49,098 bases of DNA from Beijerinckiaceae bacterium (GTDB lineage Bacteria > Bacteroidota > Bacteroidia > Chitinophagales > Chitinophagaceae): positions 1 through 49,098 of the forward strand of contig CAJCIQ010000243.1 of assembly GCA_903970475.1 (NCBI GenBank). Direction: 5' to 3'. Each line of letters starts with the position of its first letter. The stretch's first letter is position 1. A program made the position numbers and the translations under genes. Below are positions 1 to 8,694 of the stretch, piece after piece. The notes beneath the pieces are model-generated. The model saw nothing but the letters and a program-made list of their open reading frames with translations, did not search any database and was not told the origin of the DNA.

Positions 1-321
1 GTTCAAGATTTTGTCAATCAATATCTTACCAAGCTGCCAAATAAAATGATGGATACAATATTTATACTCTTATCCATTATGGGCTATTTTGGCATTACCA
101 AAGCATTTTATTCTTACTTTCTAAATCCCGACAAGTTAAAAATTCATAGCTTTTTGCTGACCGATCTTCCAGATAGAGATCTTTTGCCGCTGACGTTAGC
201 TAACCTTGATAAGCTTAATATTAGCCTAACAAGGAGAGTTAATAGTGAAATATTTTCGCTGAATTGCAATAGTTTTAACTCTCGATTTGGACCAAGACCA
301 GCGCCGGCAGCTACACCCTAG
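1..321 (+). CDS. Hypothetical protein, 3' part only
   Basis: The reading frame is open from the first base of the window to a TAG at 319-321, so the start lies upstream; the ATG at 46 is probably internal. The visible part has one hydrophobic stretch (around FILLSIMGYFGI) followed by a polar segment and a tail rich in Pro and Ala ending PRPAPAATP. No family is recognised. It could be the C-terminal end of a membrane-anchored protein. The region is AT-rich compared with the genes that follow. Confidence 0.5.
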   Translation, partial: VQDFVNQYLTKLPNKMMDTIFILLSIMGYFGITKAFYSYFLNPDKLKIHSFLLTDLPDRDLLPLTLANLDKLNISLTRRVNSEIFSLNCNSFNSRFGPRPAPAATP

Positions 322-428
322 TAATATTATTATTCTATTAAAAAACACTTCCAAATTTTAATATATCACTCCGAAACCGGTTCGAAGTAAGTACAGCCAG
401 GTCGACAAAAGCCTTAGGCAGGCAGATG

Positions 429-457
429 AAACCAATCGCAATGCGATTGGTTTTTTT
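429..457 (+). terminator. Intrinsic terminator
   Basis: Arms 429-439 and 443-453 (core AACCAATCGC / GCGATTGGTT) form a stem of about 11 bp with a 3-nt loop and run into seven T residues on the + strand. It would end transcription coming from the partial gene at the window start and also lies just past the stop of the convergent hydrolase gene. About 100 bases between the first gene and this hairpin hold nothing else recognisable. Confidence 0.8.
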
Positions 458-469
458 GTACCAATGTGG

Positions 470-1273
470 TTAAGGAGCGAAGCGAGATTGTAAAAAATCG
501 GCCAGCGTTTCATTAAAGGCTTTTGGCGCCTCCATATTCGGCAGGTGGCCTGCCCCTTCAATAGTGACGAGACGGCAGCCCGGAATGCCGTCTCCCATGA
601 TAGTGGCAATGGGTAGTGGCGTGAAAAAATCCTCAGATCCAACGATGACCAGTGTGGGTACGCTAATGGAAGAAAGAATTCCAGTATGATCCCTTCGCTC
701 GGCCCTACCCCTATGCGCTGCCGCCGCTCCTTCAGGGCTGGTCCCGGTCATCATCTTGTACAAAGGGTCGTAGATGTTTTTATTTTCCAGAGAAGAGGCG
801 GCGATATACTTGTGTATGGTCAGGTCGGTATGACGGACCATCCCTTGTGATAATATTTCTTCTGCCATGGCTAGTCTTTTAGCACGGGATTCGGGTGTTT
901 CCCCACGGGCATCGGAGTCGGCAATAATGATGGCGCGCACTTTCTGGGGGAAGAGGCGGTAAAAATCCAGGAGGATCTGTCCTCCCATGGATAAACCGCA
1001 AAAAATGGCCTGCCCTACACCTAGTTCCTCCAGGAGGTGGGCTATATCCAGGGCCATTTCATCGAGCATAACCTTAGGGATAGTAACCGCTGTTTCTCCG
1101 TATCCCCTCAGATCCGGTAGGATCAGACGGTATTCCTTTTTGAAATAGGCAACTTGTTCATCCCACATGGTGCGATTGAAGGGATGCCCGTGAATGAATA
1201 CAATGGGTTGCCCTGCTCTAGGGCCCAGGTCGTCATAGGTAAGTTGGATTCCCCTTATTTTCTTAGTTGGCAT
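470..1273 (-). CDS. Alpha/beta hydrolase
   Basis: A 267-residue alpha/beta-hydrolase-fold enzyme of the usual length. The oxyanion segment HGHPFN is near residue 28. The nucleophile elbow GLSMGG places Ser95, the acid is probably Asp215 in GSEDFFTP, and the base His243 in GAGHLPN, so the catalytic triad is complete. The substrate cannot be told; 3-oxoadipate enol-lactonase-like and haloperoxidase-like esterases share this pattern. No signal peptide is seen, so it should be cytoplasmic. It is last in a minus-strand run with the DoxX-like and Crp/Fnr genes and may be co-transcribed with the DoxX-like gene 90 bp upstream. Confidence 0.9.
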   Translation of the reverse strand: MPTKKIRGIQLTYDDLGPRAGQPIVFIHGHPFNRTMWDEQVAYFKKEYRLILPDLRGYGETAVTIPKVMLDEMALDIAHLLEELGVGQAIFCGLSMGGQILLDFYRLFPQKVRAIIIADSDARGETPESRAKRLAMAEEILSQGMVRHTDLTIHKYIAASSLENKNIYDPLYKMMTGTSPEGAAAAHRGRAERRDHTGILSSISVPTLVIVGSEDFFTPLPIATIMGDGIPGCRLVTIEGAGHLPNMEAPKAFNETLADFLQSRFAP

Positions 1274-1362
1274 CGAAAGCGGTTTAGGGTATAAAAGTAT
1301 CGCGGAAGACTACCCTAAAACAGATACAGATATACAATTTTGGAGCGTAACAGATGTATGCG

Positions 1363-1734
1363 TCATTGCATCTTAAAGACCTGTAGGATCCAGCTCTGAT
1401 TCCATCGGAAATAACCCATAAAGACTAAAAGGACAAGGCAAATACTGGTAATGCTCAACGTTTTCCATATGTCATGACTCAGTAGGGTATAGGAAGCGCC
1501 TACCATAATCACGGAAAGTAATATAGCAGCACTGGTTGCCGTCACCGGAAATAAAAGCAACAGCGCGCCCGTCACTTCCAGCACACCCACAAATTTCAGT
1601 AGCCTGAGTGCATAACCCCATTCCTGAAAATGCTGAGTGGTGACCTCATTGCCCGTTAACTTCTTGTAGCCGGCATAGAAAAAAAACAGCGCCAATATCA
1701 GGGTGAGTACCCAAATTCCAATTGTTCTTAGCAT
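1363..1734 (-). CDS. DoxX-like membrane protein
   Basis: A 123-residue protein with four hydrophobic segments. An N-terminal helix contains the FFYAGYKKLTG motif typical of DoxX/SURF4-like proteins, followed by EVTGALLLL in the second helix. These small inner-membrane proteins have been linked to redox or quinone-related functions, but this member has no assigned role. It lies 66 bp downstream of the Crp/Fnr-type gene on the same strand, an arrangement that suggests control by that regulator. Confidence 0.8.
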   Translation of the reverse strand: MLRTIGIWVLTLILALFFFYAGYKKLTGNEVTTQHFQEWGYALRLLKFVGVLEVTGALLLLFPVTATSAAILLSVIMVGASYTLLSHDIWKTLSITSICLVLLVFMGYFRWNQSWILQVFKMQ

Positions 1735-1800
1735 AATCCTATTTTATCGCGTTTGTTGTAATGACGATAAAATTCAAGATTAGCCTGCATAATATCCTTA

Positions 1801-2406
1801 TCATATGATAAGAAATTTATTTCTCCTTTGAGCCCTGATGCGGCTTAGGGATATGGGGGTAATGCCCAGATAGGAAGCAATATGGTAGGAGGGAACCAAT
1901 TGTTCCAATTCAGGATAACGCTTTTGCATCAATTCATAGCGTTCAGCGGCTTCCAGCGTAAGCAACTCGTATTCTTTTTCGAATTTTTTCATCAACAAAT
2001 TATGGGTCAGCGCATGGGATACCCGAAACCAAAAGGCATCTGACCCAACAAGTTGTTGGTATTTTTTATGATCTATGACCACAACCGTGCTGTCCGTTAG
2101 GGCTTCTATGTTTACCAGTGAAGGTTTTTGCAGGTGTAAATCGTAATAGGAGCCCGTGAAATCCCCTTTAAAACAAAACGCCTTATTGTATTCCCTGCCA
2201 TTTTTATCGGTATAGTATTCCCTGAAGGCGCCTTCTGCAACGAATCCGGAGTATATGGGTGTCTTGCCCGACGTAAGGAACAGGTCTCTCTTTTTATATT
2301 GTTTGATCAAACATAGGTCATCCAATATCGACAAGGACTCAGTGGGCGTTCCGCTCAAATCATGCAGGACTTTTTTTAACTCCTCAAGGATTTCCATATG
2401 TTGCAT
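1801..2406 (-). CDS. Crp/Fnr family transcriptional regulator
   Basis: A 201-residue protein with an N-terminal cyclic-nucleotide-binding-like beta-roll (about residues 25-120, including the GFVAEGAFREYYTDKNG segment) and a C-terminal winged helix-turn-helix (YHIASYLGITPISLSRIRAQ). This is the common Bacteroidota layout. Residues that contact cAMP in E. coli CRP are not conserved in recognisable form, so the ligand is unknown. An internal ATG three codons in (2397) is an alternative start. It is 17 bp from the GNAT gene upstream on the same strand. Confidence 0.88.
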   Translation of the reverse strand: MQHMEILEELKKVLHDLSGTPTESLSILDDLCLIKQYKKRDLFLTSGKTPIYSGFVAEGAFREYYTDKNGREYNKAFCFKGDFTGSYYDLHLQKPSLVNIEALTDSTVVVIDHKKYQQLVGSDAFWFRVSHALTHNLLMKKFEKEYELLTLEAAERYELMQKRYPELEQLVPSYHIASYLGITPISLSRIRAQRRNKFLII

Positions 2407-2422
2407 CCTGTTTTAGTGCCAA

Positions 2423-2860
2423 TCAATTTATCAAAACTTTTCCATAAATATCCGGCTTATTTATTTCCATAAAGACGCTGGAATTCTGCGGCGCATCGAA
2501 TCCAAACTGTTTGTAGAGTAAATGGGCATCCGAAGTCGCCAGCATGACCCTCCGAAGGTGTTTAATAAATGGAACCTCCATGATGTATTTCATCAGCATT
2601 TTGGATAATCCTTGACCTCGGTAAGCCACTGTAACATAGACGTCAGCCAGATAGGCAAAGGTGGCATAGTCCGTCACCAAACGGGCAAACCCAACCTGCC
2701 TTTCCTCCTCAAACACACCCACGCAAAAGGAAGCCTTCAAGGCGGTCTCCACGGTCTGTAAGGGAATGTTTTTTGCCCAATAGCTTTCCCGGCTTAAAAA
2801 ATCATGAATGGATGTTATGTCCATATGTTCCCATCCTTGTTTGATCTGATACGTTTTCAT
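2423..2860 (-). CDS. GNAT family N-acetyltransferase
   Basis: A 145-residue GNAT-fold protein. The acetyl-CoA-binding motif A is visible as YRGQGLSKMLM (Q/R-x-x-G-x-G pattern), preceded by the beta-strand segment YLADVYVTVAY. The C-terminal part LYKQFGFDAPQ is the usual motif B region. The acceptor substrate is unknown. It is divergent from the MocR-type regulator gene at 2936, with only 75 bp between the starts, so it is the likely target of that regulator. Confidence 0.88.
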   Translation of the reverse strand: MKTYQIKQGWEHMDITSIHDFLSRESYWAKNIPLQTVETALKASFCVGVFEEERQVGFARLVTDYATFAYLADVYVTVAYRGQGLSKMLMKYIMEVPFIKHLRRVMLATSDAHLLYKQFGFDAPQNSSVFMEINKPDIYGKVLIN

Positions 2861-2889
2861 ATCCCCAAAATAAAGTGGAAAAGGAATGT

Positions 2890-2927
2890 AAGTACAGATA
2901 CAATTATCTTAAATTTATAAAGTACAG
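2890..2927. promoter_or_regulatory. Direct repeats, candidate MocR operator
   Basis: AAGTACAG occurs at 2890-2897 and again at 2920-2927, exactly 30 bp apart (about three helical turns), in the intergenic region between the divergent GNAT and MocR-type genes. MocR regulators such as GabR and PdxR bind direct repeats near divergent promoters. That this is such a site is inference from position and spacing. Confidence 0.45.
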
Positions 2928-2935
2928 TTTAGTGT

Positions 2936-4345
2936 ATGAAAGAGGCCCTCTACCAAAAAATTGCTTCCGGGTTAGCCGATAAAATCAGAAACGGCACCCT
3001 AAAAACCGGGGATAAAATGCCGTCTTTGCGAACCCTGCATCAGGAGTTTGGGGTGAGCATGACGACGGCTATACAAGCCTACCTGGAACTGGAGCGTAAT
3101 GGGCTGATTATGTCCCGCCCTCAATCCGGGTACTACGTCCGTTATAAGCCGGTATATTTAACCGTTCCCTCCGTAAGCAAACCTATACTGGGAAATGAGC
3201 CCGCCTACGTAGAAGCATTGATTACTAAAATGTATTCAACCCTCCATAGAAAAGACATCCGGCGTTTTTCACTGGGTGTGCCTGAAAACGAATTACTGCC
3301 TATCGCCAAATTGAACAAGGAACTGGTGCATGCCCTTAGGAACCTGGAGGGTAGTGGAGTGGGATATGATGTGGTGCAGGGGAATGTAAAACTGCGCAAT
3401 GATATCGCCCGGCTAACCTATACCTGGAATGGTAAGCTCAGTGGTGAAGATATAGTTACTACGGCCGGGGCGATGAATGCTATCTCCCTTGCTTTGATGG
3501 CCCTTACCAAAAGGGGAGATACCCTTGCCGTGGAAAGTCCGGTTTACTTTGGGATATTGCAACTGGCCAGTAACCTGGGTTTAAAGGTGATGGAACTGCC
3601 AACCCATCCGGTAACGGGTATTGAACCTGATGCCTTAAAAAAATCCCTACCCAGGATCAGCGTATGCCTGTTGGTATCCAATTTCAGCAATCCACTGGGA
3701 AGCTGTATGCCGGAAGCGCATAAAAGGGAGGTAGTGCGGCTGCTTGCTGACCAAGGCATTCCGCTGATTGAAGATGATCTATATGGGGATGTGTTTTTCG
3801 GAAACAGCAGACCTAAACCCTGTAAAGCCTTTGATGATGAAGGCAGTGTACTATGGCTAAGTTCTGTTTCCAAAACCTTGGCTCCCGGTTATCGGGTTGG
3901 CTGGATAGCGCCTGGAAAATTTAAGGATAAAATGATTAACCTTAAATTCAGCCATTCCCTGTCATCGCCATCCATCACCTAGGAAGCGATAGCTCAATTT
4001 CTTGAAAAGGGTAGGTACGAACATCACTTGCGTAAACTTAGGCAGGAACTGCATAGCAACTACCTTCATTTTTCCAGAACCATCGCGTCTTATTTCCCGG
4101 AAGGAACTAAAATCAGTCGCCCTCAAGGAGGATTTATGCTTTGGGTAGAGCTGGATAAAAATATAGACACGACTGAACTCTATGACAAGGCCATCCGACA
4201 AAAAATAAGTATTGCACCGGGCAGGATGTTTTCCCTGCAAGACCAGTTCAATAATTGCCTGCGCCTAAGTTATGGCCAGCGATGGACAACGCAGACGGAG
4301 GCCGGTCTGAAACAATTGGGGAAAATAGTTAAAGGAATGCTTTAG
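2936..4345 (+). pseudogene. MocR-type regulator (GntR HTH + aminotransferase-like), amber codon
   Basis: One frame runs from 2936 to 4345 (about 469 codons, the normal MocR length), broken only by a TAG at 3980-3982. The N-terminal GntR winged helix (residues 1-75, motif RTLHQEFGVSMTTAIQAYLELE) is followed by a fold-type I PLP-binding domain. Landmarks are SNFSNPLGSCMP, EDDLYGDVFF and the probable Schiff-base lysine in SSVSKTLAPGYRVGWIAP. After the stop the family sequence resumes in frame (EAIAQFLEKGRYEHHLRKLR). The replaced residue would fit Gln (CAG to TAG). Without readthrough the product keeps the DNA-binding and lysine regions but lacks the last 120 residues of the effector domain. Confidence 0.85.
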
Positions 4346-4346
4346 C

Positions 4347-4736
4347 TTAATTGGGATTCGGAGGGGCGATCTCCTCAAGAATACCGGAAAGGACCTTGCG
4401 CAAATCCTTAAAGCGATCTGGTTTTGTGATCAACCGATAGGCGCCACTCTCTTTAGCAAAATCTATATCTCTTTTAGAGGAAGAGGTAGTATACAATACC
4501 ACAGAGATATCTTTTAAATCCGGATCGCTTTTTAAATGTCTCAGGCAATCCCAGCCACTCATTTCCGGCATATTGATGTCCAGAAAAATAATAGCCGGTT
4601 TAGTGATCTTTAACGCTGAAATTAAATCTTTGCAACTATTGGAGACCAGTAGCTCCGTATTGGGCAAGGTCTCACTCAGTGCTTCCTGAAAAATTTCTAT
4701 ATCATCGATATCATCGTCACACAGCATAATTAGCAT
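4347..4736 (-). CDS. Single-domain response regulator (CheY/Rcp1-like)
   Basis: A 129-residue stand-alone receiver domain. The acidic cluster CDDDIDD at the N-terminus, the phospho-acceptor Asp in FLDINMPEMSG, the Thr in LYTTSS and the conserved Lys in ITKPD are all present, so it should be phosphorylatable. There is no output domain. Stand-alone receivers of this kind in Bacteroidota often pair with hybrid or phytochrome-like kinases; no kinase is adjacent here. The gene is convergent with the MocR-type gene, with stop codons 1 bp apart. Confidence 0.9.
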   Translation of the reverse strand: MLIMLCDDDIDDIEIFQEALSETLPNTELLVSNSCKDLISALKITKPAIIFLDINMPEMSGWDCLRHLKSDPDLKDISVVLYTTSSSKRDIDFAKESGAYRLITKPDRFKDLRKVLSGILEEIAPPNPN

Positions 4737-4883
4737 AGCATGATTTTTAATCTTTTACTCCTTACCAACTGCCGTGCCATATTTGATGCTTTAACAAATG
4801 GCGTACCTTATAATAAGTTGATTAACAATATTATGGAATGTAATTGAGCCAGCCCAACAGCGGCTTCCGATGAGAGGAACAGC

Positions 4884-5396
4884 CTAATCACCCTCCTTTT
4901 TATAGGCTTCTTTTTTTAACTTTTTGATGATTTTATCTATACGTACCCAGTAGATGTCGGACCATTTATTGTTTTTGTCCCATTTGGAGTAGCCTAAGAA
5001 ACGACCGTCCGGTATTCCCTGAGGAGAAAATTCGGCATCAATGGTATGGATGACAGGTCCCAGGTTGATGGGGTTGGTCCACGATCCATTTTTTTTAGGG
5101 AAAGAAATATAAAGATCGTCCCATCCATATCCTCCAACTTGTTGGGAACGGAAAATGATATATGATTTGTCGGGCGCTATGAAAGCAGAATTTTCATCTT
5201 TGGCGCTATTCAATGCCTCCAGATTAGTGGGCACTGCCTGGGTGGGTGACCCAGTTGGCGGCTGAAAAATATAACCTTGAATTATCCATGGAAAAAGCAG
5301 GCCCGAAAGACTCCATGTCAAAGGGCATCTTTTCGGGCGCTGTCCATTGGTTTGAAAGACACACAGGAAAGACATGAAAAGGATAATTCTTTTCAT
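4884..5396 (-). pseudogene. PD40/TolB-like propeller protein, decayed
   Basis: The 170-codon frame starts with a signal peptide (MKRIILFMSFLCVFQTNGQ) and ends with a recognisable last PD40 blade (GGYGWDDLYISFPKKNGSW, INLGPVIHTIDAEFSPQG, YWV). The segment between about 5240 and 5340 only makes sense in another frame, where it reads like the first blade (FDMESFGPAFSMDNSRLYFS). Intact family members are near 300 residues with several blades. The middle blades are therefore lost and at least two frame changes are present. The original would have been a secreted beta-propeller of unknown ligand. Confidence 0.75.
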
Positions 5397-5398
5397 GT
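5372..5398. repeat. Inverted repeat over the PD40 start
   Basis: ACATGAAAAG (5372-5381) and CTTTTCATGT (5389-5398) are perfect 10-bp arms around a 7-bp spacer. The repeat covers the start of the PD40 remnant and makes both strands begin with a similar MKRIILFM reading. No T-tract follows. It may be chance or an operator. Confidence 0.35.
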
Positions 5399-5403
5399 AC
5401 TTT

Positions 5404-5769
5404 TTAGTAAAAAAACTGCTCCTTGATAACTTTACCTTCCTTTACCTGAAACACCCCTATTTCTTCGAGTGCGATACGGGGCTTTCCTTTGAAGGTGACT
5501 TCTTGTTTAATGACCACGCTGAAAAAATCTCCCGCCACAATAGGATTGCCACAATTATAGCTATGTACCTCTTCCATCATAGCCCTGCGTGCTATGCCTT
5601 TGGCTTTAACCGCTTCCAGGCCATGGGTAAAGATGGGCATTCCCATAGCCGCTGCTTTTTCTGGTTCCTGGCAAACCACTTCTTGATCATAGTAGGTATC
5701 CTGGATTTCTAAAAATTTCCTTTGGTTGGCAAGTTGGTGGTAATGTGCTGCAATGTCGGAAGTAGTCAT
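5404..5769 (-). CDS. SnoaL-like (NTF2-fold) protein
   Basis: About 121 residues from the preferred start at 5769 (MTTSDIAAHYHQL); a longer frame to 5808 adds a hydrophobic, family-unlike leader. The pattern (N-terminal helix, DTYYDQEVVCQEPE, GLEAVKAKG, a central sheet, then EEIGVFQVKEGKVIKEQFFY) fits the SnoaL-like NTF2 fold. These are small ligand-binding or isomerase-like proteins; no substrate can be assigned. It sits downstream of the M23 remnant on the same strand. Confidence 0.75.
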   Translation of the reverse strand: MTTSDIAAHYHQLANQRKFLEIQDTYYDQEVVCQEPEKAAAMGMPIFTHGLEAVKAKGIARRAMMEEVHSYNCGNPIVAGDFFSVVIKQEVTFKGKPRIALEEIGVFQVKEGKVIKEQFFY

Positions 5770-5829
5770 GTGTTTTGTTTTCACAAAGATGAAGGAGATG
5801 AGTGACAACCCTATGTCAGCAGGAAAAGA

Positions 5830-6857
5830 TCATTCAAATAGAATTACCTCAAATGGCCCAGGCCTTTGTCGATTCAGTTGGCTTAAACCAGGAATGGCCT
5901 TAGTCCAAGGTTTCTTCCCAAAGTCTTCAAAGGCTTTGTGCATACCCAATACCTTATAGGAAGCAAATACAAAGGGAATCCCCTCTGCTCCCAGGGGAGA
6001 ATTGTTGTCCGCCACATGAAAATGCAAGTGAGGGCCTGTTGTCTGGCCGGTATAACCCAGGGACGCAATGACTTCTCCTTTGGTGACGCGCTCCCCAGGT
6101 TTTACCCTGATGGAGCTGGGTTTCAGGTGACATCTTTTGCAGCAGCAATCACGCCATGGGACAGGGCAAGGACATCGGCGCTATAGCCAAACCATTGCGC
6201 AATGCTGTCTTCATTGCCATGGGTATCTTGTCCCTTCTCACTGAGCTTAATAAAATCGATGGCATAACGGCCAGGTATACGGGCCTTTCTTTCCCAGGTG
6301 AATATCCTTCTTCTATGCCCGGTCTCCCAGGAGGGATTATAAACGGCACACCAGGGTCAGCTGCGTAAGGGATTACCCAGGATTACAGGCTCCTGCGCTG
6401 ATAAATGGATGGGGCAACAGGAGGATGTCCGGATTTGTCCGGGATTTTCATGGGTAAAGGGAAACCGTACCTGGTAGAATACGGAGGTCTCCCCCCTCAA
6501 TCCAGATAACTCAATATAGAGGACAGCCAAGCGCCCTGGATACAGGTAGGTATCTTTCAGATCCTCTTTCTTTGTTCCGATAAGGCTGAATCGTTGCACA
6601 AAGTCAGTTCCTTGAAGGGGTAAATAACGTAAGCTGTCTTTTGCGTCAAGAACATCCAGGGAACGAAGCACCACTGTATCAGAGGAGAAGTTCGTAATGC
6701 GCAACTCATAATAAACCGTTCGCTTGCTATCGGCTTGAAGGATGGTTGGATTCAGTGGAACTTGTACGTCTAAGGCTTGCCTGTAAGGTTGATCTAAGGA
6801 CGGGAGGGCCCAAACGCATCCTAAAAGGCTAATGGATATATATAAAAACGGTTTCAT
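5830..6857 (-). pseudogene. M23-family metallopeptidase with beta N-domain, decayed
   Basis: The start at 6857 gives a signal peptide (MKPFLYISISLLGCVWA) and the N-terminal beta domain seen in Bacteroidota M23 proteins. After LGNPLRS a TGA (around 6355) interrupts, then the same frame continues with PWCAVYNPSWETGHRR and ARIPGRYAIDFIKL up to AAAKDV. The next recognisable sequence is in another frame: [19 protein letters not shown], then the [19 protein letters not shown] metal-site motif. Some 35-40 residues expected between these parts are missing. Two lesion types (nonsense, and deletion with frame change) make an active endopeptidase unlikely. Confidence 0.85.
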
Positions 6858-6876
6858 ACCGATAATGATACAAAAA

Positions 6877-6910
6877 AAGCGGCACTGTTGCCAAAGGAAC
6901 AGTGCCGCTT
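6877..6910 (-). terminator. Intrinsic terminator of the Trp-rich protein gene
   Basis: AAGCGGCACTGTT (6877-6889) and AACAGTGCCGCTT (6898-6910) are perfect 13-bp arms with an 8-nt loop. On the minus strand the hairpin is followed by a T-run, just downstream of the stop at 6929. It lies between that gene and the start of the M23 remnant. Confidence 0.88.
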
Positions 6911-6928
6911 CTGACGTGACGGAGGCTT

Positions 6929-7342
6929 TTAGCCATTTACCCACAAACCCCAACTCTGATCGAACTTGTACCACTTCCCATCAGATCCTTTCCACTTCCA
7001 TTCGGGTACTTCGGCCCAGGTTTTACCATCAGTGCTCCAAACCAATTTCATGTCATTAATTTTAAGCCATTTGCCGTCGCTGTCGGCCCAGGCTCCGCCT
7101 TTTACAGCAGCCCATGCTTTACCGTCCATGCTCCACCAAAGTTTGCCCTTATCGTCTAACTTATACCAATAGGTCTTGCCGTCTTTCATTCCAGGCCAGG
7201 TTCCGGTAGTCGATTTTGCCCAATCGGCTGCTGAGGAAACACTGGAATGGATCGGCGATTTGGTGGCGCCATAGGTGAAGCCATTATGCAGGCAAAAGAG
7301 CATAAAGAGGCCAACACTGAACTTAATCATTGTCCTTTTCAT
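6929..7342 (-). CDS. Secreted Trp-rich repeat protein
   Basis: A 137-residue protein with a signal peptide (MIKFSVGLFMLFCLHNGFTYG) and no recognised family. The mature part consists of about two and a half degenerate repeats built on x-W-x(4)-DGK-x-(W/Y)-x-K followed by L-(W/V)-W-S-x-DGK-x-W-A-x-V. Twelve or more Trp residues fall at repeat positions, which suggests a small beta-repeat binding module, perhaps for carbohydrate or cell wall; this is inference. A second ATG four codons in, preceded by AAAGGA, is an alternative start. A strong terminator follows, so it is probably monocistronic. Confidence 0.7.
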   Translation of the reverse strand: MKRTMIKFSVGLFMLFCLHNGFTYGATKSPIHSSVSSAADWAKSTTGTWPGMKDGKTYWYKLDDKGKLWWSMDGKAWAAVKGGAWADSDGKWLKINDMKLVWSTDGKTWAEVPEWKWKGSDGKWYKFDQSWGLWVNG

Positions 7343-7456
7343 TTTTTTTTGAATTTTATGATGTAGTTAGGAAGCCGTAATAAAATAAAGCTCCTAGTAA
7401 GATTGCCTATATAACTACGAAGGGGAGGTCAAAAAAGATTGGATGATTGCACTCAG

Positions 7457-8149
7457 TTAAGACTTTACATTCCCGATGACATACATCTGGCTGAGGGTGG
7501 GCGCGGGGCTGCCTCCCGCATTTTCCAAAGTGATGGCGAATGCCTGCGCTTTAGGGATATTCTTAAGATGGCAGATTCCATTGCAATTTTCCAATAATCC
7601 AGCGTCAACCGGTTTTCCATCGACGAGGGCCCATAATTGATATTGTTTACCTGCCGGGGCCTGAGCCAAATGATTGGAGCTTATATATACATCCTTTGTT
7701 TTGGTATCCCAGAATACCGTAGCGAGATTACCTTCTTTTCCAGGTACCCCCTGCAAGGTGACCTTTAATATGGTCGGATCCGCCACAAAGCTGTAATCGG
7801 TCGTTACCTTGTCCACCTTACGGTATAAATAGAAGTTGAGGCCGATGCTAGCCGCTAAAAGGATTAAAGAAGCTGCCACCAGGTAAGGTAAAAAGCTTTT
7901 GCGACGCATCTGGACAACTGGAGGCTTGCCTTCAAAAGCGGCCATGGCCCGTTTCCTCATAGTATCGGATAAAGGGATTGCCTGGGAAAAAGCATAGTAT
8001 TCCCACCAGACTTCGCAGGCTTCTACTGCTTGAGCAACTTCAGGATATAATTGCCTAAAACGCTCCAGCTCTGCAACGTCACCCTCGTCGGCTAGTCCCA
8101 TGACATAGCCTTCGATTGCTCCACTTTTTATGTATTCCTGTGTATCCAA
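7457..8149 (-). CDS. Anti-sigma factor, RskA-like
   Basis: A 230-residue protein with an N-terminal sigma-binding region (EYIKSGAIEGYVMGLADEGDVAELERF), one transmembrane helix (LPYLVAASLILLAASIGLNFYLY) and an extracytoplasmic RskA-type domain (AQAPAGKQYQLWALVDGKPVDAG, FAITLENAGGSPAPT). It lies 2 bp downstream of the ECF sigma gene and should hold that sigma factor at the membrane until regulated proteolysis. The inducing signal is unknown. Confidence 0.9.
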   Translation of the reverse strand: MDTQEYIKSGAIEGYVMGLADEGDVAELERFRQLYPEVAQAVEACEVWWEYYAFSQAIPLSDTMRKRAMAAFEGKPPVVQMRRKSFLPYLVAASLILLAASIGLNFYLYRKVDKVTTDYSFVADPTILKVTLQGVPGKEGNLATVFWDTKTKDVYISSNHLAQAPAGKQYQLWALVDGKPVDAGLLENCNGICHLKNIPKAQAFAITLENAGGSPAPTLSQMYVIGNVKS

Positions 8150-8151
8150 TG

Positions 8152-8694
8152 TTATAACGTAATCAATTGTCTTAATTTTGATAAAGCTGCCCGTATCCTC
8201 GTTTTCACCGTTCCCAGGGGTATTTGCAGGATTTCCGCGATCTCCATATGGGTATATCCTTCGAAATAAGACATTTCCACCAACACCTTCTGCTCCTCTT
8301 TAAGTTTCAGTACCGACTTCCTAAGGTCCTTATCGTTCATCAGGGAAGAATGATCATCTGACAATTCAACCTTTTCTGTGGTTAATGATTTATTGAGCTT
8401 TTGCTTTTTCCATTCCTTATTCCTGGTTGCATCTATGGCCGTATTACGGGCAATATGGTGCATCCAGGTAAATAACCTCCCCTTTGAAGAATCATAGTTA
8501 TGTATCTGTTTCCAGATTTTAACCAGGGTTTCCTGCAATATATCACCCGTCGCTGGAGAATTCCCAACAATGGTGACGATTACCCCATTCAGGGCAGGTG
8601 CATAGTTATCGTATAGGTAGACAAATGCAGCGTCCTCTTGTCGCCGCAGCATAACAACCAGTTCTTCCTCGGTATATTTGGGGGAGCCTTTCAA
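8152..8694 (-). CDS. ECF sigma factor
   Basis: A 180-residue ECF sigma factor with region 2 (AFVYLYDNYAPALNGVI, DILQETLVKIWKQI, GRLFTWMHHIARNTAIDATR) and region 4 (VLVEMSYFEGYTHMEIAEIL, IPLGTVKTRIRAALSKLRQL). Its length is normal. The RskA-like anti-sigma gene follows at once, forming a sigma/anti-sigma operon similar to SigK/RskA modules. Autoregulation is likely but no promoter motif was fixed. Confidence 0.92.
   Translation of the reverse strand: MKGSPKYTEEELVVMLRRQEDAAFVYLYDNYAPALNGVIVTIVGNSPATGDILQETLVKIWKQIHNYDSSKGRLFTWMHHIARNTAIDATRNKEWKKQKLNKSLTTEKVELSDDHSSLMNDKDLRKSVLKLKEEQKVLVEMSYFEGYTHMEIAEILQIPLGTVKTRIRAALSKLRQLITL

Noticed and set aside
370..400. GGTTCGAA resembling a tRNA T-loop
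   Set aside because: The flanking bases do not form a T-stem, and no acceptor stem or anticodon arm is found.
5374..5712. Plus-strand frame starting MKRIILFM opposite the SnoaL-like gene
   Set aside because: It results from the inverted repeat at 5372-5398 and is antisense to a better-supported gene.
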